From Tenebrionibacter intestinalis (lineage in GTDB: Bacteria; Pseudomonadota; Gammaproteobacteria; Enterobacterales; Enterobacteriaceae), in NCBI RefSeq assembly GCF_016632365.1, contig NZ_JAEPBH010000034.1, positions 10,767 through 51,894 on the forward strand: 41,128 bases of DNA, read 5' to 3'. The translations under genes were made by a program, and so were the position numbers. The notes below the pieces were generated by a model. The model worked only from the letters and a program-made list of their open reading frames with translations, did no database searches and was not told where the DNA came from. Within the stretch, counting starts at the first letter, position 1; every line of letters begins with the position of its first letter. Shown one piece after another: positions 33,110 to 41,128 of the stretch.

Positions 33110-34579
33110 TTAACGCACGCGGCAAACCACATCAGCCACGGCCGCCTTCGCGCCATGCGTTAGCAGCGCGTTGTAAGCCTCCTGTAGCGCATCAACAACG
33201 CGCGAATTTTGCGCCAGGCCGGTACCAAAAATTGCCGTCAGCGCCAGCAGCGCCCTGACCCGCTCCTCACCAGCCGGCGCGCTGTTCGCCACGGCCTCTT
33301 CAATGGCGGGCAGCAGCGGATCGCAGATCTCAATGCGCTCCCCTTGCTCATCCTCCCCGCCTGCGTAACGCATCCACCCCGCCACGCCCAATGCCAGCAG
33401 CGGGAAGGCGTTATCCCGCGCCAGATGCCAGCGAATCGCATCAAGCATACGCTGCGGTAATTTCTGGCTTCCGTCCATAGCAATTTGCCATGTTCTGTGA
33501 TGCAACGCTGGATTGCTGTAGCGTTCAATCAACGACTCAGCGTAGCGTATCAGATCCACGCCCTTCACACTGAGCGTGGGGGCCTGTTCGTCAAGCATTA
33601 GACTGTACGCAGCACGTCGAAAGTTATCATCCTTCATGCAATCGTTGATACAGGCGTAACCCGCAAGATAACCAAGGTATGCCAGGAATGAATGGCTGCC
33701 GTTAAGCATGCGCAGCTTCATCTCCTCAAACGGCAGTACGTCAGAAACCAGCTCGGCGCCCGCCTTTTCCCAGCAGGGACGCCCGGCGACGAAATTATCC
33801 TCAATCACCCACTGGCGGAAGGGTTCGCAGGCTACCGCAGCGGGGTCCTCCACGCCCGTCTGGCTGGCTATCTTCGCCAGTATCTCCGGCGTAACGGCAG
33901 GCACAATGCGATCCACCATTGTGGAGGGGAACGTAACATGTTGCGCAATCCACTGCGCCAGCCCCGGATCACACAAATTCGCGTAGGCAAGCACCACGCT
34001 TTGCGTTACGCGGCCGTTTTCCGGCATATTATCGCATGACATAACGCTAAAGCCCGGCAGTCCGGCAGTCCGGCGTCGCGCCAGCGCCGCCACAATCACG
34101 CCGGGCGCCGAGCGCGGCGCATCCGGGTTTTGCAAATCCGCCAGAATAAGCGGATGATTCGCAATAAGTTCTCCGCTGGCTGGCGAATGGCAGTATCCTT
34201 TTTCCGTCACCGTCAGAGAAACGATGGCGACTTCCGGGCGCGACATAGCTTCCAGCACCGCCTCAATGCCGTCAACATCCGCATGCAGCGCCTCTTTCAC
34301 CACGCCGACCACGCGGCTGTTCCAGGCCTGATCAGACATTTCCGTCACGCTGAACAATAAATCCTGCCGTTTTAAATCGGCAATCTGTTGTTCACCACCG
34401 ATAAGATTAACTTCGCAGTATCCCCAGTCGCTGCCCTGTTCCGCCGCGAGAATATCGGCATAGACAGCCTGATGCGCACGGTGAAACGCGCCAAAGCCAA
34501 GGTGAACAATCCGGCTTTTCAGGCGATTACGGTCATAATCAGGCTGCGTTGCGCGAGCATGGCTAAGTATTTTATTCAT
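33110..34579 (-). CDS. ydfI: YdfI, mannitol/fructuronate-type long-chain dehydrogenase
   Basis: 489 aa (E. coli 486). Polyol-specific long-chain dehydrogenase family, as in UxuB, UxaB and MtlD: N-terminal Rossmann segment [18 protein letters not shown] (about 22-39), [11 protein letters not shown], and the catalytic KLRMLNGSH (Lys-x4-Asn-x2-His, about residues 286-294). Likely interconverts a hexonate and a keto-hexonate (mannonate/fructuronate-type) with NAD. Last gene of a minus-strand set rspB-ydfJ-ydfI (gaps 66 and 92 nt) that ends at the terminator at 33046. Confidence 0.92.
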   Translation of the reverse strand: MNKILSHARATQPDYDRNRLKSRIVHLGFGAFHRAHQAVYADILAAEQGSDWGYCEVNLIGGEQQIADLKRQDLLFSVTEMSDQAWNSRVVGVVKEALHADVDGIEAVLEAMSRPEVAIVSLTVTEKGYCHSPASGELIANHPLILADLQNPDAPRSAPGVIVAALARRRTAGLPGFSVMSCDNMPENGRVTQSVVLAYANLCDPGLAQWIAQHVTFPSTMVDRIVPAVTPEILAKIASQTGVEDPAAVACEPFRQWVIEDNFVAGRPCWEKAGAELVSDVLPFEEMKLRMLNGSHSFLAYLGYLAGYACINDCMKDDNFRRAAYSLMLDEQAPTLSVKGVDLIRYAESLIERYSNPALHHRTWQIAMDGSQKLPQRMLDAIRWHLARDNAFPLLALGVAGWMRYAGGEDEQGERIEICDPLLPAIEEAVANSAPAGEERVRALLALTAIFGTGLAQNSRVVDALQEAYNALLTHGAKAAVADVVCRVR

Positions 34580-34671
34580 GCTTTAACTCAATTGAATGCA
34601 CAAAACGCATCCTCCATGTTTCGGGGATGCGACGACAGAATGGCGGCAGCATACCTGCCGCCGCAAAATAA

Positions 34672-36069
34672 TCAGGAGTAACGATTACGGGCCGATTGAC
34701 CTGCAATGCGGGGTTCAGCGCTCTTTATGGCATCCTCCGGCGCACCGAGATCGCGATCGCAAACTTCAGGCATCACAATGGCTGACAGCAAACCAATTAA
34801 GGAGTACAGCATCAGCATGACGGCAATTGGCCACCAGGCATTCGCCATGTTGCAAAAAATACCGGCCAGCACAGGCCCAAAGCCAACGGCGATAAGGCCG
34901 CCCGCCTCTTTAGAAATCGCCATACGCGTGAAGCGATTACGCGCGCCGAAGATCTCCGCCATCGTGATATTTTCCAGCGCAAACAGACCAAGCACAGCAA
35001 CATTATGGATAAGAATGAGACAGGCCATAATCACGCTTACCGGCGTAGATTTATCCACCAGCATAGAAATCATCGGCCATGCCAGCACAATTGCGGCAAT
35101 ATTCAGTACAATATACGGCATCCGGCGCCCCAGTTTATCGGAAAGCCAGCCCAGTAGCGGAATGGTCAAAAAACCTATAACAGAACTGATCATCAGCGCA
35201 TCGGTAGGAATGCGCTTATCAAACAGCAGCGTCTGTACCAGATAACCGGCCAGGAAGGTTTGAATTAACCCGGAATTACCCGCCTGCCCAAAGCGCAACC
35301 CGGTTGCCACCCAGAACGATTTACTGCGTAACATGGCGCTCAGCGAGCTGTCATCTGCTGACCGGGCAGCGCCAGCGTGTCTTTCAACGCTCTGCGCCTC
35401 TTCAAATACCGGGCTTTCCTTCAGATTTAAACGCAACCAGATAGCGAAAATCATCACAACTACGCTGCACAGGAAAGGAATACGCCAGCCCCACGCCAGC
35501 AACTGTTCTTTATCAAGCACAAAGAACATAACGGCCCAAATTGCTGTTGCCGTCAGCGTTCCGCAATTGGTGCCCATTGCTACCAGTGAGGAGACAATAC
35601 CGCGCTTTCCCTTTGGCGCATATTCCGCCAGCATCGTGCCCGCTCCGGATATTTCCGCGCCTGCACCAAGCCCCTGAATAATACGCAGAGTAACCAGCAG
35701 CAGAGGCGCGAAAATACCAATTTGCGCATAAGTAGGTAATACACCAATTAACGTGGTGCATAAGCCCATCATGGTAATGGTAATGAACAACACTTTTTTT
35801 CTGCCAATCGTGTCGCCCATGCGACCAAAAACAAAAGCGCCGACAATACGGGCTACATAACCTGCACCATAGGTTCCCATCGCTAAAATGAGGGCCATTG
35901 CCGCAGATTGTTCCGGAAAAAATATCTGGTGAAAAACCAACGCGGCGCCCAGCGAATAAAGCTGGAAATCCATAAACTCCAGTGCAGTACCCAGCCAGCC
36001 GGACACGGCCGCTTTTACCAGGTCCGAGGTATCGCGCTCGGGTTTATTTGTACTATCGCAATGATTCAT
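34672..36069 (-). CDS. ydfJ: YdfJ, MHS-family MFS transporter
   Basis: 465 aa, 12 predicted membrane helices. MFS metabolite:H+ symporter signatures: WLGTALEFMDFQLYSLGAALVF, the loop GRMGDTIGRKKVLF, GLGAGAEISGAGTMLAEYAP and GWLSDKLGRRMPY. Same subfamily as ShiA/KgtP; probably imports a sugar acid for the neighbouring dehydrogenases. In E. coli K-12 ydfJ is interrupted by the Qin prophage; here it is full-length. The ATG at 36069 follows an AGAGAG stretch. Between rspB and ydfI in one transcription unit. Confidence 0.9.
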   Translation of the reverse strand: MNHCDSTNKPERDTSDLVKAAVSGWLGTALEFMDFQLYSLGAALVFHQIFFPEQSAAMALILAMGTYGAGYVARIVGAFVFGRMGDTIGRKKVLFITITMMGLCTTLIGVLPTYAQIGIFAPLLLVTLRIIQGLGAGAEISGAGTMLAEYAPKGKRGIVSSLVAMGTNCGTLTATAIWAVMFFVLDKEQLLAWGWRIPFLCSVVVMIFAIWLRLNLKESPVFEEAQSVERHAGAARSADDSSLSAMLRSKSFWVATGLRFGQAGNSGLIQTFLAGYLVQTLLFDKRIPTDALMISSVIGFLTIPLLGWLSDKLGRRMPYIVLNIAAIVLAWPMISMLVDKSTPVSVIMACLILIHNVAVLGLFALENITMAEIFGARNRFTRMAISKEAGGLIAVGFGPVLAGIFCNMANAWWPIAVMLMLYSLIGLLSAIVMPEVCDRDLGAPEDAIKSAEPRIAGQSARNRYS

Positions 36070-36135
36070 AATAAATACTCTCTGTCATTTATCATTATTG
36101 GAATTACGCAAAGATTCGGGTATAAAGGCAGATAT

Positions 36136-37149
36136 TCAGAACGTCAGCAAAACCTTACAGCAGTGTTTCTGATCCTTTTCAAAAACCTCCATAGCGTCCA
36201 GAACGTCGGTATATGCAAACTGATGGGTAATTAATGCCGTTGGGTTGATTTTTTTCTGCGACATCCACTCAATTACCATTGGGAAGCGATTGCTGTTTAG
36301 CCGCGAGCTAAAGATGCTGAGTTCTTTACTGGTAATTTCCTGCTGGCTTATGACGCACGGTTCAGCGGAAAATCCCATAATGCCAATGCGTGCCGCAGGC
36401 GATGCCAGCGCGATAGCTTGCGGTAATATGGAAGGATGGCAGGCAGCATCGACGATTAAGGTGGGGCGCGCTTCCTGTTGCGCCAGCGCGGCGCCGAGAT
36501 CGTCTTTCGCATTGTTAATCGTGCAGTCAGCGCCGTTGGCGCGCGCCATTGCCAGACGTTCATCAATACGATCGGCAACGATAATCCTTTTTACGCCATA
36601 CACGCCTCGTAATGCCTGTATCGTAGTCAACCCCATCGGGCCTGCGCCGTAAACCAGCGCAATATCTGTTTTAGCAGGCTGCAACTGGCTACAGATATTC
36701 GCAGCGATAGTAAATGGCTCAATCATCGCCGCTTCATTATCCGCAATTGATGCCGGCACCTGGTGAGCGTTTTTCGCAGGCAGTGTGATATATTCGCTAA
36801 AGCCGCCGTCGCGATGCACGCCGATCACCTGTAATTCGCGGCACACATTCGGGCGCCCTACCTGACATGAATAACAGTGCCCGCAGCTTAATACCGGATC
36901 GCCCACCACACGTTCGCCAATCCGCGCGGCATCCACGCCCTGACCAACCGCGTCTATATGGCCGAAAAATTCGTGACCAATAGTACGCGGATAGCGAGCA
37001 AAGGGATTATGGCCATGCCAGATATGCACATCTGAACCGCAAATCCCTGCGCGGCTAACGCGCATACGCACTTCGCCCGGCCCGGGTTGCGGCAGCGGCC
37101 GCTCTTCTATGACAAGGCGCTCGGGTTGCTGTACGACAATACTTTTCAT
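36136..37149 (-). CDS. rspB: RspB, zinc-type alcohol dehydrogenase
   Basis: 337 aa (E. coli 339). MDR-family dehydrogenase: catalytic zinc residues in GICGSDVHIWHG and GHEFFGHIDAVG, structural zinc cysteines in LSCGHCYSCQVGRPNVC, and the Rossmann VYGAGPMGLTTIQAL (about residues 164-178). Related to idonate/sorbitol/gulonate dehydrogenases; RspB oxidises L-gulonate-type sugar acids at C5 in related systems, though the exact substrate here is unproven. First gene of rspB-ydfJ-ydfI. In E. coli it follows rspA almost directly, while here 543 nt separate them. Confidence 0.93.
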   Translation of the reverse strand: MKSIVVQQPERLVIEERPLPQPGPGEVRMRVSRAGICGSDVHIWHGHNPFARYPRTIGHEFFGHIDAVGQGVDAARIGERVVGDPVLSCGHCYSCQVGRPNVCRELQVIGVHRDGGFSEYITLPAKNAHQVPASIADNEAAMIEPFTIAANICSQLQPAKTDIALVYGAGPMGLTTIQALRGVYGVKRIIVADRIDERLAMARANGADCTINNAKDDLGAALAQQEARPTLIVDAACHPSILPQAIALASPAARIGIMGFSAEPCVISQQEITSKELSIFSSRLNSNRFPMVIEWMSQKKINPTALITHQFAYTDVLDAMEVFEKDQKHCCKVLLTF

Positions 37150-37692
37150 TTTCTACTCCTGTGAATAAACGCTTGCATGGCGTGCAGTAATTTCAGTTCC
37201 GCTATATAAGATTTTTACGCCCGGCAATGAATATTTTTTGGCTCATGTTGACGAACAATCCTATTAACGTAATAAAATCCAGCACAGCCGCCTGTTCGCT
37301 TAGTAAGTAATACACGCACTCGTTTTTTGGTTTAGCAGCCCAAACCCGGTACGCTACAATTAACGAAACTTCCCCACACCTGATTGCGGCAAAACCACTG
37401 CAATAAAAGCGTGTATCTCACAATACATATATATTTCTTCCCGATGAAATCCCCAGTTACGCCAGCCGCAAAAGTTAAGTTTTATTTTCTTAAAAATTTA
37501 AAGCTATTCTCTGTCACGGCAGACTGTATTTGCGCATCGCCGCAATAAACGTTTTATTGATGTCTTCAGCGCTACGGTCGTATAAATAAAGCGGATATCA
37601 CTCCGATGCGCGCTGCCCGATTCAAACATGTCATTCACAACAGGCGCGATACGCCCTCGCGCCTTAGCGCCGTTGCCTGTTTTCCTGGCAGC
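37150..37692. promoter_or_regulatory. 543-nt rspA-rspB spacer
   Basis: No gene. It is AT-rich, especially 37420-37510 and 37560-37600. It probably provides a separate rspB promoter and RspR-binding region. No strong hairpin after rspA was recognised. Confidence 0.4.
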
Positions 37693-38907
37693 CTACCAAT
37701 TCCAGAGCGTGCCATCCTCCAGGCGGGCGACGGGCAGGCAGGCTGGCTCGTAGGGGTATTTCGAGGCCAGCTTCTCATCAAACTCAATACCCAGCCCCGG
37801 TTTATCGCCCGGGTGCATATAGCCGTCTTTAAATCGCCAGCTATGAGGGAAAACTTCCAGCATTTGCTCGGAATAGCCCATATATTCCTGTACGCCAAAA
37901 TTGGGTACCCACAGGTCAAAATGCAGCGCCGCGGCATGGCACACAGGCGACAAATCCGATGGGCCATGAGAGCCGGTACGCACCTGGTAAAGCGAGGCAA
38001 AATCAGCAATGCGACGCATACCCGTGATCCCCCCTGCGTGAGTAATAGTGGTACGGATATAGTCAATCAACTGTTCTTCTATAAGCTGTTTACAGTCCCA
38101 GATGCTGTTGAATACTTCGCCTACGGCAATGGGCGTGACGGTATGCTGGCGAATAAGACGGAAACACGCCTGATTTTCCGCCGGGGTGGGGTCTTCCATC
38201 CAGAACATACGGTAGTCTTCAATACTTTTTCCAAAGCGTGCGGCTTCAACCGGCGTCAGGCGGTGATGCATATCATGCAGCAGATGTTCGTTAAAACCGA
38301 ATCTGTTACGTACCGCATCAAACAGTTTCGGCACAAAATCGAGATATTTTTCCGTCGACCACAGTTGTTCTTCAGGCCATTGCCCTTTAACAGCAGGCTC
38401 ATAGGCCTGCCCTTTCGCCTTTGCCATGCCATAGGTGGTTTTCATGCCCGGCACGCCGCACTGTACGCGAATTGCCTTAAACCCCATTTCCTGATGACGC
38501 GCATAGTCTTCCAGAACATCATCAATACTGTGCCCGGTTGTGTGGCAATACACCATCACGCCATCGCGCGAAGCCCCGCCCAGAAGCTGGTAGAGCGGCA
38601 TACCTGCGGCTTTCGCTTTGATATCCCAGAGCGCCGTATCTATCGCCGAAATTGCCGACATGGTTACCGGCCCACGGCGCCAGTAAGCCCCCTTATAAAA
38701 AAATTGCCAGATATCCTCAATGCGATGCGCATCGCGCCCAATCAATTGTGGGCAAAGGTGATCCTGCAGGTAAGACGCCACCGACAGCTCACGTCCGTTA
38801 AGCGTTGCATCCCCCAGTCCGGTCAGGCCATCGTCGGTAGTGATTTTCAACGTAACGAAATTACGGCCCGGACAGGTAACAAACACTTCAGCCCTGGTGA
38901 TCTTCAT
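37693..38907 (-). CDS. rspA: RspA, mannonate-dehydratase family enzyme
   Basis: 404 aa, the E. coli length, and near-identical to it by eye. Enolase superfamily, ManD subgroup: HDMHHRLTP (metal and acid/base), [37 protein letters not shown] and [12 protein letters not shown] supply the three metal ligands and the catalytic His. The family dehydrates D-mannonate, or with low activity D-gluconate-type acids, to keto-deoxy acids; E. coli RspA was first named for lowering homoserine-lactone-linked starvation signals. Start at ATG 38907 with TAAGGAAAT upstream. Same strand as rspB but well separated. Confidence 0.95.
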   Translation of the reverse strand: MKITRAEVFVTCPGRNFVTLKITTDDGLTGLGDATLNGRELSVASYLQDHLCPQLIGRDAHRIEDIWQFFYKGAYWRRGPVTMSAISAIDTALWDIKAKAAGMPLYQLLGGASRDGVMVYCHTTGHSIDDVLEDYARHQEMGFKAIRVQCGVPGMKTTYGMAKAKGQAYEPAVKGQWPEEQLWSTEKYLDFVPKLFDAVRNRFGFNEHLLHDMHHRLTPVEAARFGKSIEDYRMFWMEDPTPAENQACFRLIRQHTVTPIAVGEVFNSIWDCKQLIEEQLIDYIRTTITHAGGITGMRRIADFASLYQVRTGSHGPSDLSPVCHAAALHFDLWVPNFGVQEYMGYSEQMLEVFPHSWRFKDGYMHPGDKPGLGIEFDEKLASKYPYEPACLPVARLEDGTLWNW

Positions 38908-39166
38908 GAATAATTTCCTTAACAGCTTGCTTTCCGTAGTTCTAATGGTGAAAAATTAACTTACCGCTTACTACCATACAAGTATGAATAAACAAAAAAT
39001 AGCGTTAAATCACAGAATAAGCAGCAACCAAACCAATGTTTGCAAAAAGCGGTCGCTCCGCGCTTTCAAACACTGCGGAAAAAGTTAATGCAAACGTGCG
39101 GGGCGCGGCATAAATGCGGTAACATGGCGTCCCATACAGACAACGCACTTAAATAAGGAAATCACT
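38908..39166. promoter_or_regulatory. rspA-ynfB divergent control region with CATAC-AA-GTATG
   Basis: The divergent spacer contains a 12-nt inverted repeat CATAC-AA-GTATG at 38975-38986, 68 nt upstream of rspA. Its size fits a FadR-type GntR operator, so RspR binding is a reasonable guess. ynfA, located here in E. coli, is absent. Confidence 0.4.
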
Positions 39167-39511
39167 GTGACGACATTACGTAACCGTCTGGCCCTGGTGC
39201 TGTTGCCGGTGGCCCTTGCCGCTGCGGCTTTGCTGAGCGCACCAACCCAGGCGCAGACCAATAAACTGATAATCGAATCCGGCGACAACGCCAGCGCTCG
39301 CCAGCAGGCGGCAATGGATAAAGAACAGTGGAACGATACCCGCTCGCTACGCCAGAAAATGAATCGCCGTGCGGAAAAAGAGTGGGATAAAACAGATACG
39401 GCTTTCGATGCGCGCGATAACTGTCTTAAAAGCGCTAATGTTAATGCCTACTGGGAACCAGGCACAGAGCGCTGCCTTGACCGCCGCACAGGACATACGA
39501 TAGCGCCCTGA
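39167..39511 (+). CDS. ynfB: YnfB, periplasmic UPF0482 protein
   Basis: 114 aa, starting at GTG 39167 with AAGGAAA six bases upstream. Sec signal peptide [22 protein letters not shown], cleavage after AQA (about residue 30). The mature part is highly charged and matches E. coli Ynf[31 protein letters not shown] and the C-terminal INAYWEP-like [18 protein letters not shown] with two cysteines in DNCLKS and ERCLD likely forming a disulfide. Function unknown. Upstream of speG as in E. coli. Confidence 0.92.
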   Translation: MTTLRNRLALVLLPVALAAAALLSAPTQAQTNKLIIESGDNASARQQAAMDKEQWNDTRSLRQKMNRRAEKEWDKTDTAFDARDNCLKSANVNAYWEPGTERCLDRRTGHTIAP

Positions 39512-39514
39512 ATT

Positions 39515-39537
39515 TCACGGCCATCCCGGAGCCGTGA
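39515..39537 (+). terminator. Hairpin after ynfB
   Basis: TCACGGC / GCCGTGA 7-bp stem with a 9-nt loop, 4 nt past the stop; no T tract, so weak. Beyond it a direct repeat of TAACGGGAAG occurs twice at about 39579-39599. Confidence 0.4.
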
Positions 39538-39724
39538 GGCTATTAGCACTCGCCGGGCCGAACGGATTCGGCCTGAAATAACGGGAAGTAACGGGAAGTT
39601 AAATCAGGAAAGCCGGGGGTTATGTTACGGCTGATAGCCACAAAGCGGTTAACGCCGCGTTTTGTCCACTTTGTCAGCAAACTGAAGCCGCCCTTCAGGG
39701 CCGTTCTGCACGAAGGAAACTTGT

Positions 39725-40285
39725 ATGTACACCGCTCCTCACGTCAGGCTTCGCCCGCTTGAGCGCGAAGATTTACGCTTTGTTCATCAGCTTGATAATA
39801 ACGCCAGCGTCATGCGCTACTGGTTTGAAGAGCCCTATGAAGCATTTGTTGAGCTGACGGATCTTTACGATAAGCATATCCACGATCAAAGCGAACGCCG
39901 TTTTGTAGTGGAATGTCACGGAGAAAAAGCCGGGCTGGTCGAGCTGGTTGAAATCAACCACATTCACCGTCGCGCGGAGTTTCAGATAATCATTTCACCG
40001 GAGCACCAGGGTAAAGGATTAGCCACCGCTGCCGCCCGGCTGGCAATGGATTATGGCTTTACCGTGCTTAATCTCTACAAACTGTATTTAATTGTCGATA
40101 AAGAAAATGCGCGGGCCATTCATATTTACGAAAAACTGGGATTTATGGTGGAAGGCGAACTGATCCATGAATTTTTTATCAACGGCGAGTATCGCAACAC
40201 TATCAGAATGTGTATTTTCCAGCATCAGTATCTGGCCGGGCATAAAGCGCCTGATGGCAACCTGCTCAAACCCACCGCACAGTAG
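39725..40285 (+). CDS. speG: SpeG, spermidine N1-acetyltransferase
   Basis: 186 aa, same length as E. coli SpeG and nearly identical through [24 protein letters not shown] and [24 protein letters not shown] fold with the acetyl-CoA P-loop [18 protein letters not shown] (about residues 97-114) and [24 protein letters not shown]. It acetylates spermidine and spermine, lowering polyamine toxicity under cold or stationary stress; the family forms dodecamers with an allosteric polyamine site. AAGGAAAC precedes the ATG. Monocistronic or read through from ynfB. Confidence 0.96.
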   Translation: MYTAPHVRLRPLEREDLRFVHQLDNNASVMRYWFEEPYEAFVELTDLYDKHIHDQSERRFVVECHGEKAGLVELVEINHIHRRAEFQIIISPEHQGKGLATAAARLAMDYGFTVLNLYKLYLIVDKENARAIHIYEKLGFMVEGELIHEFFINGEYRNTIRMCIFQHQYLAGHKAPDGNLLKPTAQ

Positions 40286-40457
40286 CGTTGTAGTTACTCC
40301 TGAGGACGTATGCCCCATTGCCCGCAGCCGGATACGCTCAGCCCGGCTAAAAATAGTGGATAGCACAAAAGGTAGCCCGTTATGGCATGAGCCCGGTACA
40401 AATATTGTTGACCGGTCTGCTATTCTTCCCTCTCATACTCAACCTGAGGAAACGATA

Positions 40458-40763
40458 ATGATACGTTCTGTCTGGCCTGGCGTATTACTGCTTGCAACAG
40501 CCGTTCCGGCGCTCAGCGCGCAGAATTCATGTGAAAAAGTCAAAACGGATATTGAACAGCGCATTATCAATAACGGCGTACCGCAAGCGAATTTTACACT
40601 ACGCATAGTTCCTGGCGATCGGGCAAATCAGCCCGATGCACAGGTTGTTGGTCACTGCGCTAACGACACGCAAAAAATTCTTTACACACGCACCGCCAGC
40701 GGCAACCACGCTGTCAACGGGGGCGCCGCGCGCGATGCCGGAAATCCTGAGCCGCAGCAATAA
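40458..40763 (+). CDS. ynfD: YnfD-like periplasmic protein (DUF1161)
   Basis: 101 aa. Signal peptide WPGVLLLATAVPALSA, cleavage after LSA (about residue 20), then the DUF1161 pattern NSCEKVKTDIEQRIINNGV and ANFTLRIVP with VVGHCANDTQKILYTR; two cysteines may pair. Function unknown. The open frame extends to 40167 inside speG, but ATG 40458 with TGAGGAAAC is the proper start. A good terminator follows. Confidence 0.88.
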   Translation: MIRSVWPGVLLLATAVPALSAQNSCEKVKTDIEQRIINNGVPQANFTLRIVPGDRANQPDAQVVGHCANDTQKILYTRTASGNHAVNGGAARDAGNPEPQQ

Positions 40764-40775
40764 TCCTCAATCCTC

Positions 40776-40800
40776 CGGGGGTGCGCCGCACCCCCGTTTT
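40776..40800 (+). terminator. Terminator after ynfD
   Basis: CGGGGGTGCG / CGCACCCCCG stem (loop effectively CGCCG) followed by TTTTCTCTTT, 13 nt past the stop. Confidence 0.85.
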
Positions 40801-41128
40801 CTCTTTACCAGGCATACAAGCCAAATGTGCGTCTTCGCTCTTCTGAGCAAATGAAAAGCGCCTGACGTTCCCCGACAGACATAAATGGCCTTTTCAATGA
40901 AAGCGTATCGGCGTAATTAACAACAGGACAATAACTCAACGCATTGAGCCAGGATCGCGACGCTTGCTGATGCTTAAGGGCGGCTATTGTTAAAATGAAC
41001 AAAAGTATAAAGCTGTGGTTTTCTGATGGGTATAACGTTATGCCTAAGCCATTTCCTAAGACAGCACGCTGCAATGTATTAGACGTCAACTAAATAGCTG
41101 CGCCAAATAGTAGATCACTTTGAGGGAA
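40801..41128. other. Right-edge intergenic stretch
   Basis: No supported gene. A 94-codon minus frame at 40805-41089 lacks a ribosome site and recognisable motifs; ynfC and ynfE, neighbours in E. coli, are not seen before the window ends. Confidence 0.35.

Noticed and set aside
37606-38913. 435-codon plus frame opposite rspA
   Set aside because: It is the antisense shadow of rspA, which is near-identical to a known enzyme.
40805-41089. 94-codon minus frame at the right edge
   Set aside because: No ribosome site or motif; it begins close to the ynfD terminator and resembles random open sequence.
1-41128. CRISPR array, tRNA, rRNA or insertion-sequence ends
   Set aside because: No regular repeat-spacer pattern, tRNA-like cloverleaf, rRNA sequence or transposase was recognised on either strand.

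Overview
The window is a piece of an enterobacterial chromosome at the replication terminus. The strongest marker is a 28-bp dif site at 18613-18640, which differs from the Escherichia coli dif sequence, as I remember it, at one central base. The gene order to its right (marR-marA, then dcp, ydfG, rspR, ydfI, ydfJ, rspB, rspA, ynfB, speG, ynfD) follows the E. coli terminus, and nhoA and maeA on the left are also terminus genes there. Protein sequences are close to E. coli but clearly not E. coli. A Cronobacter/Franconibacter/Siccibacter/Enterobacter-type genome fits; I cannot fix the genus from sequence alone.

Left part (1-8.0 kb): a decayed tail of a filamentous-haemagglutinin/CdiA-type gene, an arylamine N-acetyltransferase, a DoxX membrane protein, a Nudix hydrolase divergent from an Lrp/AsnC regulator, the AzlCD branched-chain amino acid exporter convergent with that regulator, a DUF2164 protein with a YddW-like lipoprotein, and NAD malic enzyme.

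Envelope-polymer island (8.4-17.4 kb): six same-strand genes whose ends overlap or nearly touch. They encode a COG4671-type glycosyltransferase, two GT4 glycosyltransferases, a fused type I ABC exporter, a double-lobed APH-like kinase and an AlgE-like outer-membrane barrel. Together they look like a complete route for making a glycan or glycolipid, phosphorylating something, and moving it across both membranes. This is the best candidate for an undescribed system. The operon ends at a 30-bp perfect palindrome.

Terminus-proximal accessory zone (17.5-21.2 kb): two small stress-type proteins (KGG repeat and DUF2171), dif, two frameshifted small genes, and the scar of a deletion that removed both 5' ends of a divergent LysR/alcohol-dehydrogenase pair.

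Right core (21.5-26.6 kb): marR-marA with promoter, marbox and operator (no marB seen), an ABC1/UbiB-family kinase-like protein, a small membrane protein, a KTSC protein and a ProP osmolyte transporter. A gene-poor kilobase follows, with an orphan plus-strand terminator, and then a 1.5-kb prophage remnant (two small ORFs, an HTH protein, a decayed tyrosine integrase) against the dcp terminator.

Far right (29.2-41.1 kb): dcp and ydfG diverge. The rspR regulator faces an rspB-ydfJ-ydfI transcription unit with rspA upstream, a hexonate-type dehydratase/dehydrogenase/transport set. ynfB, speG and a YnfD-like protein close the window. Base-level coordinates come from reading the sequence; family names are by recognition, not by database search.
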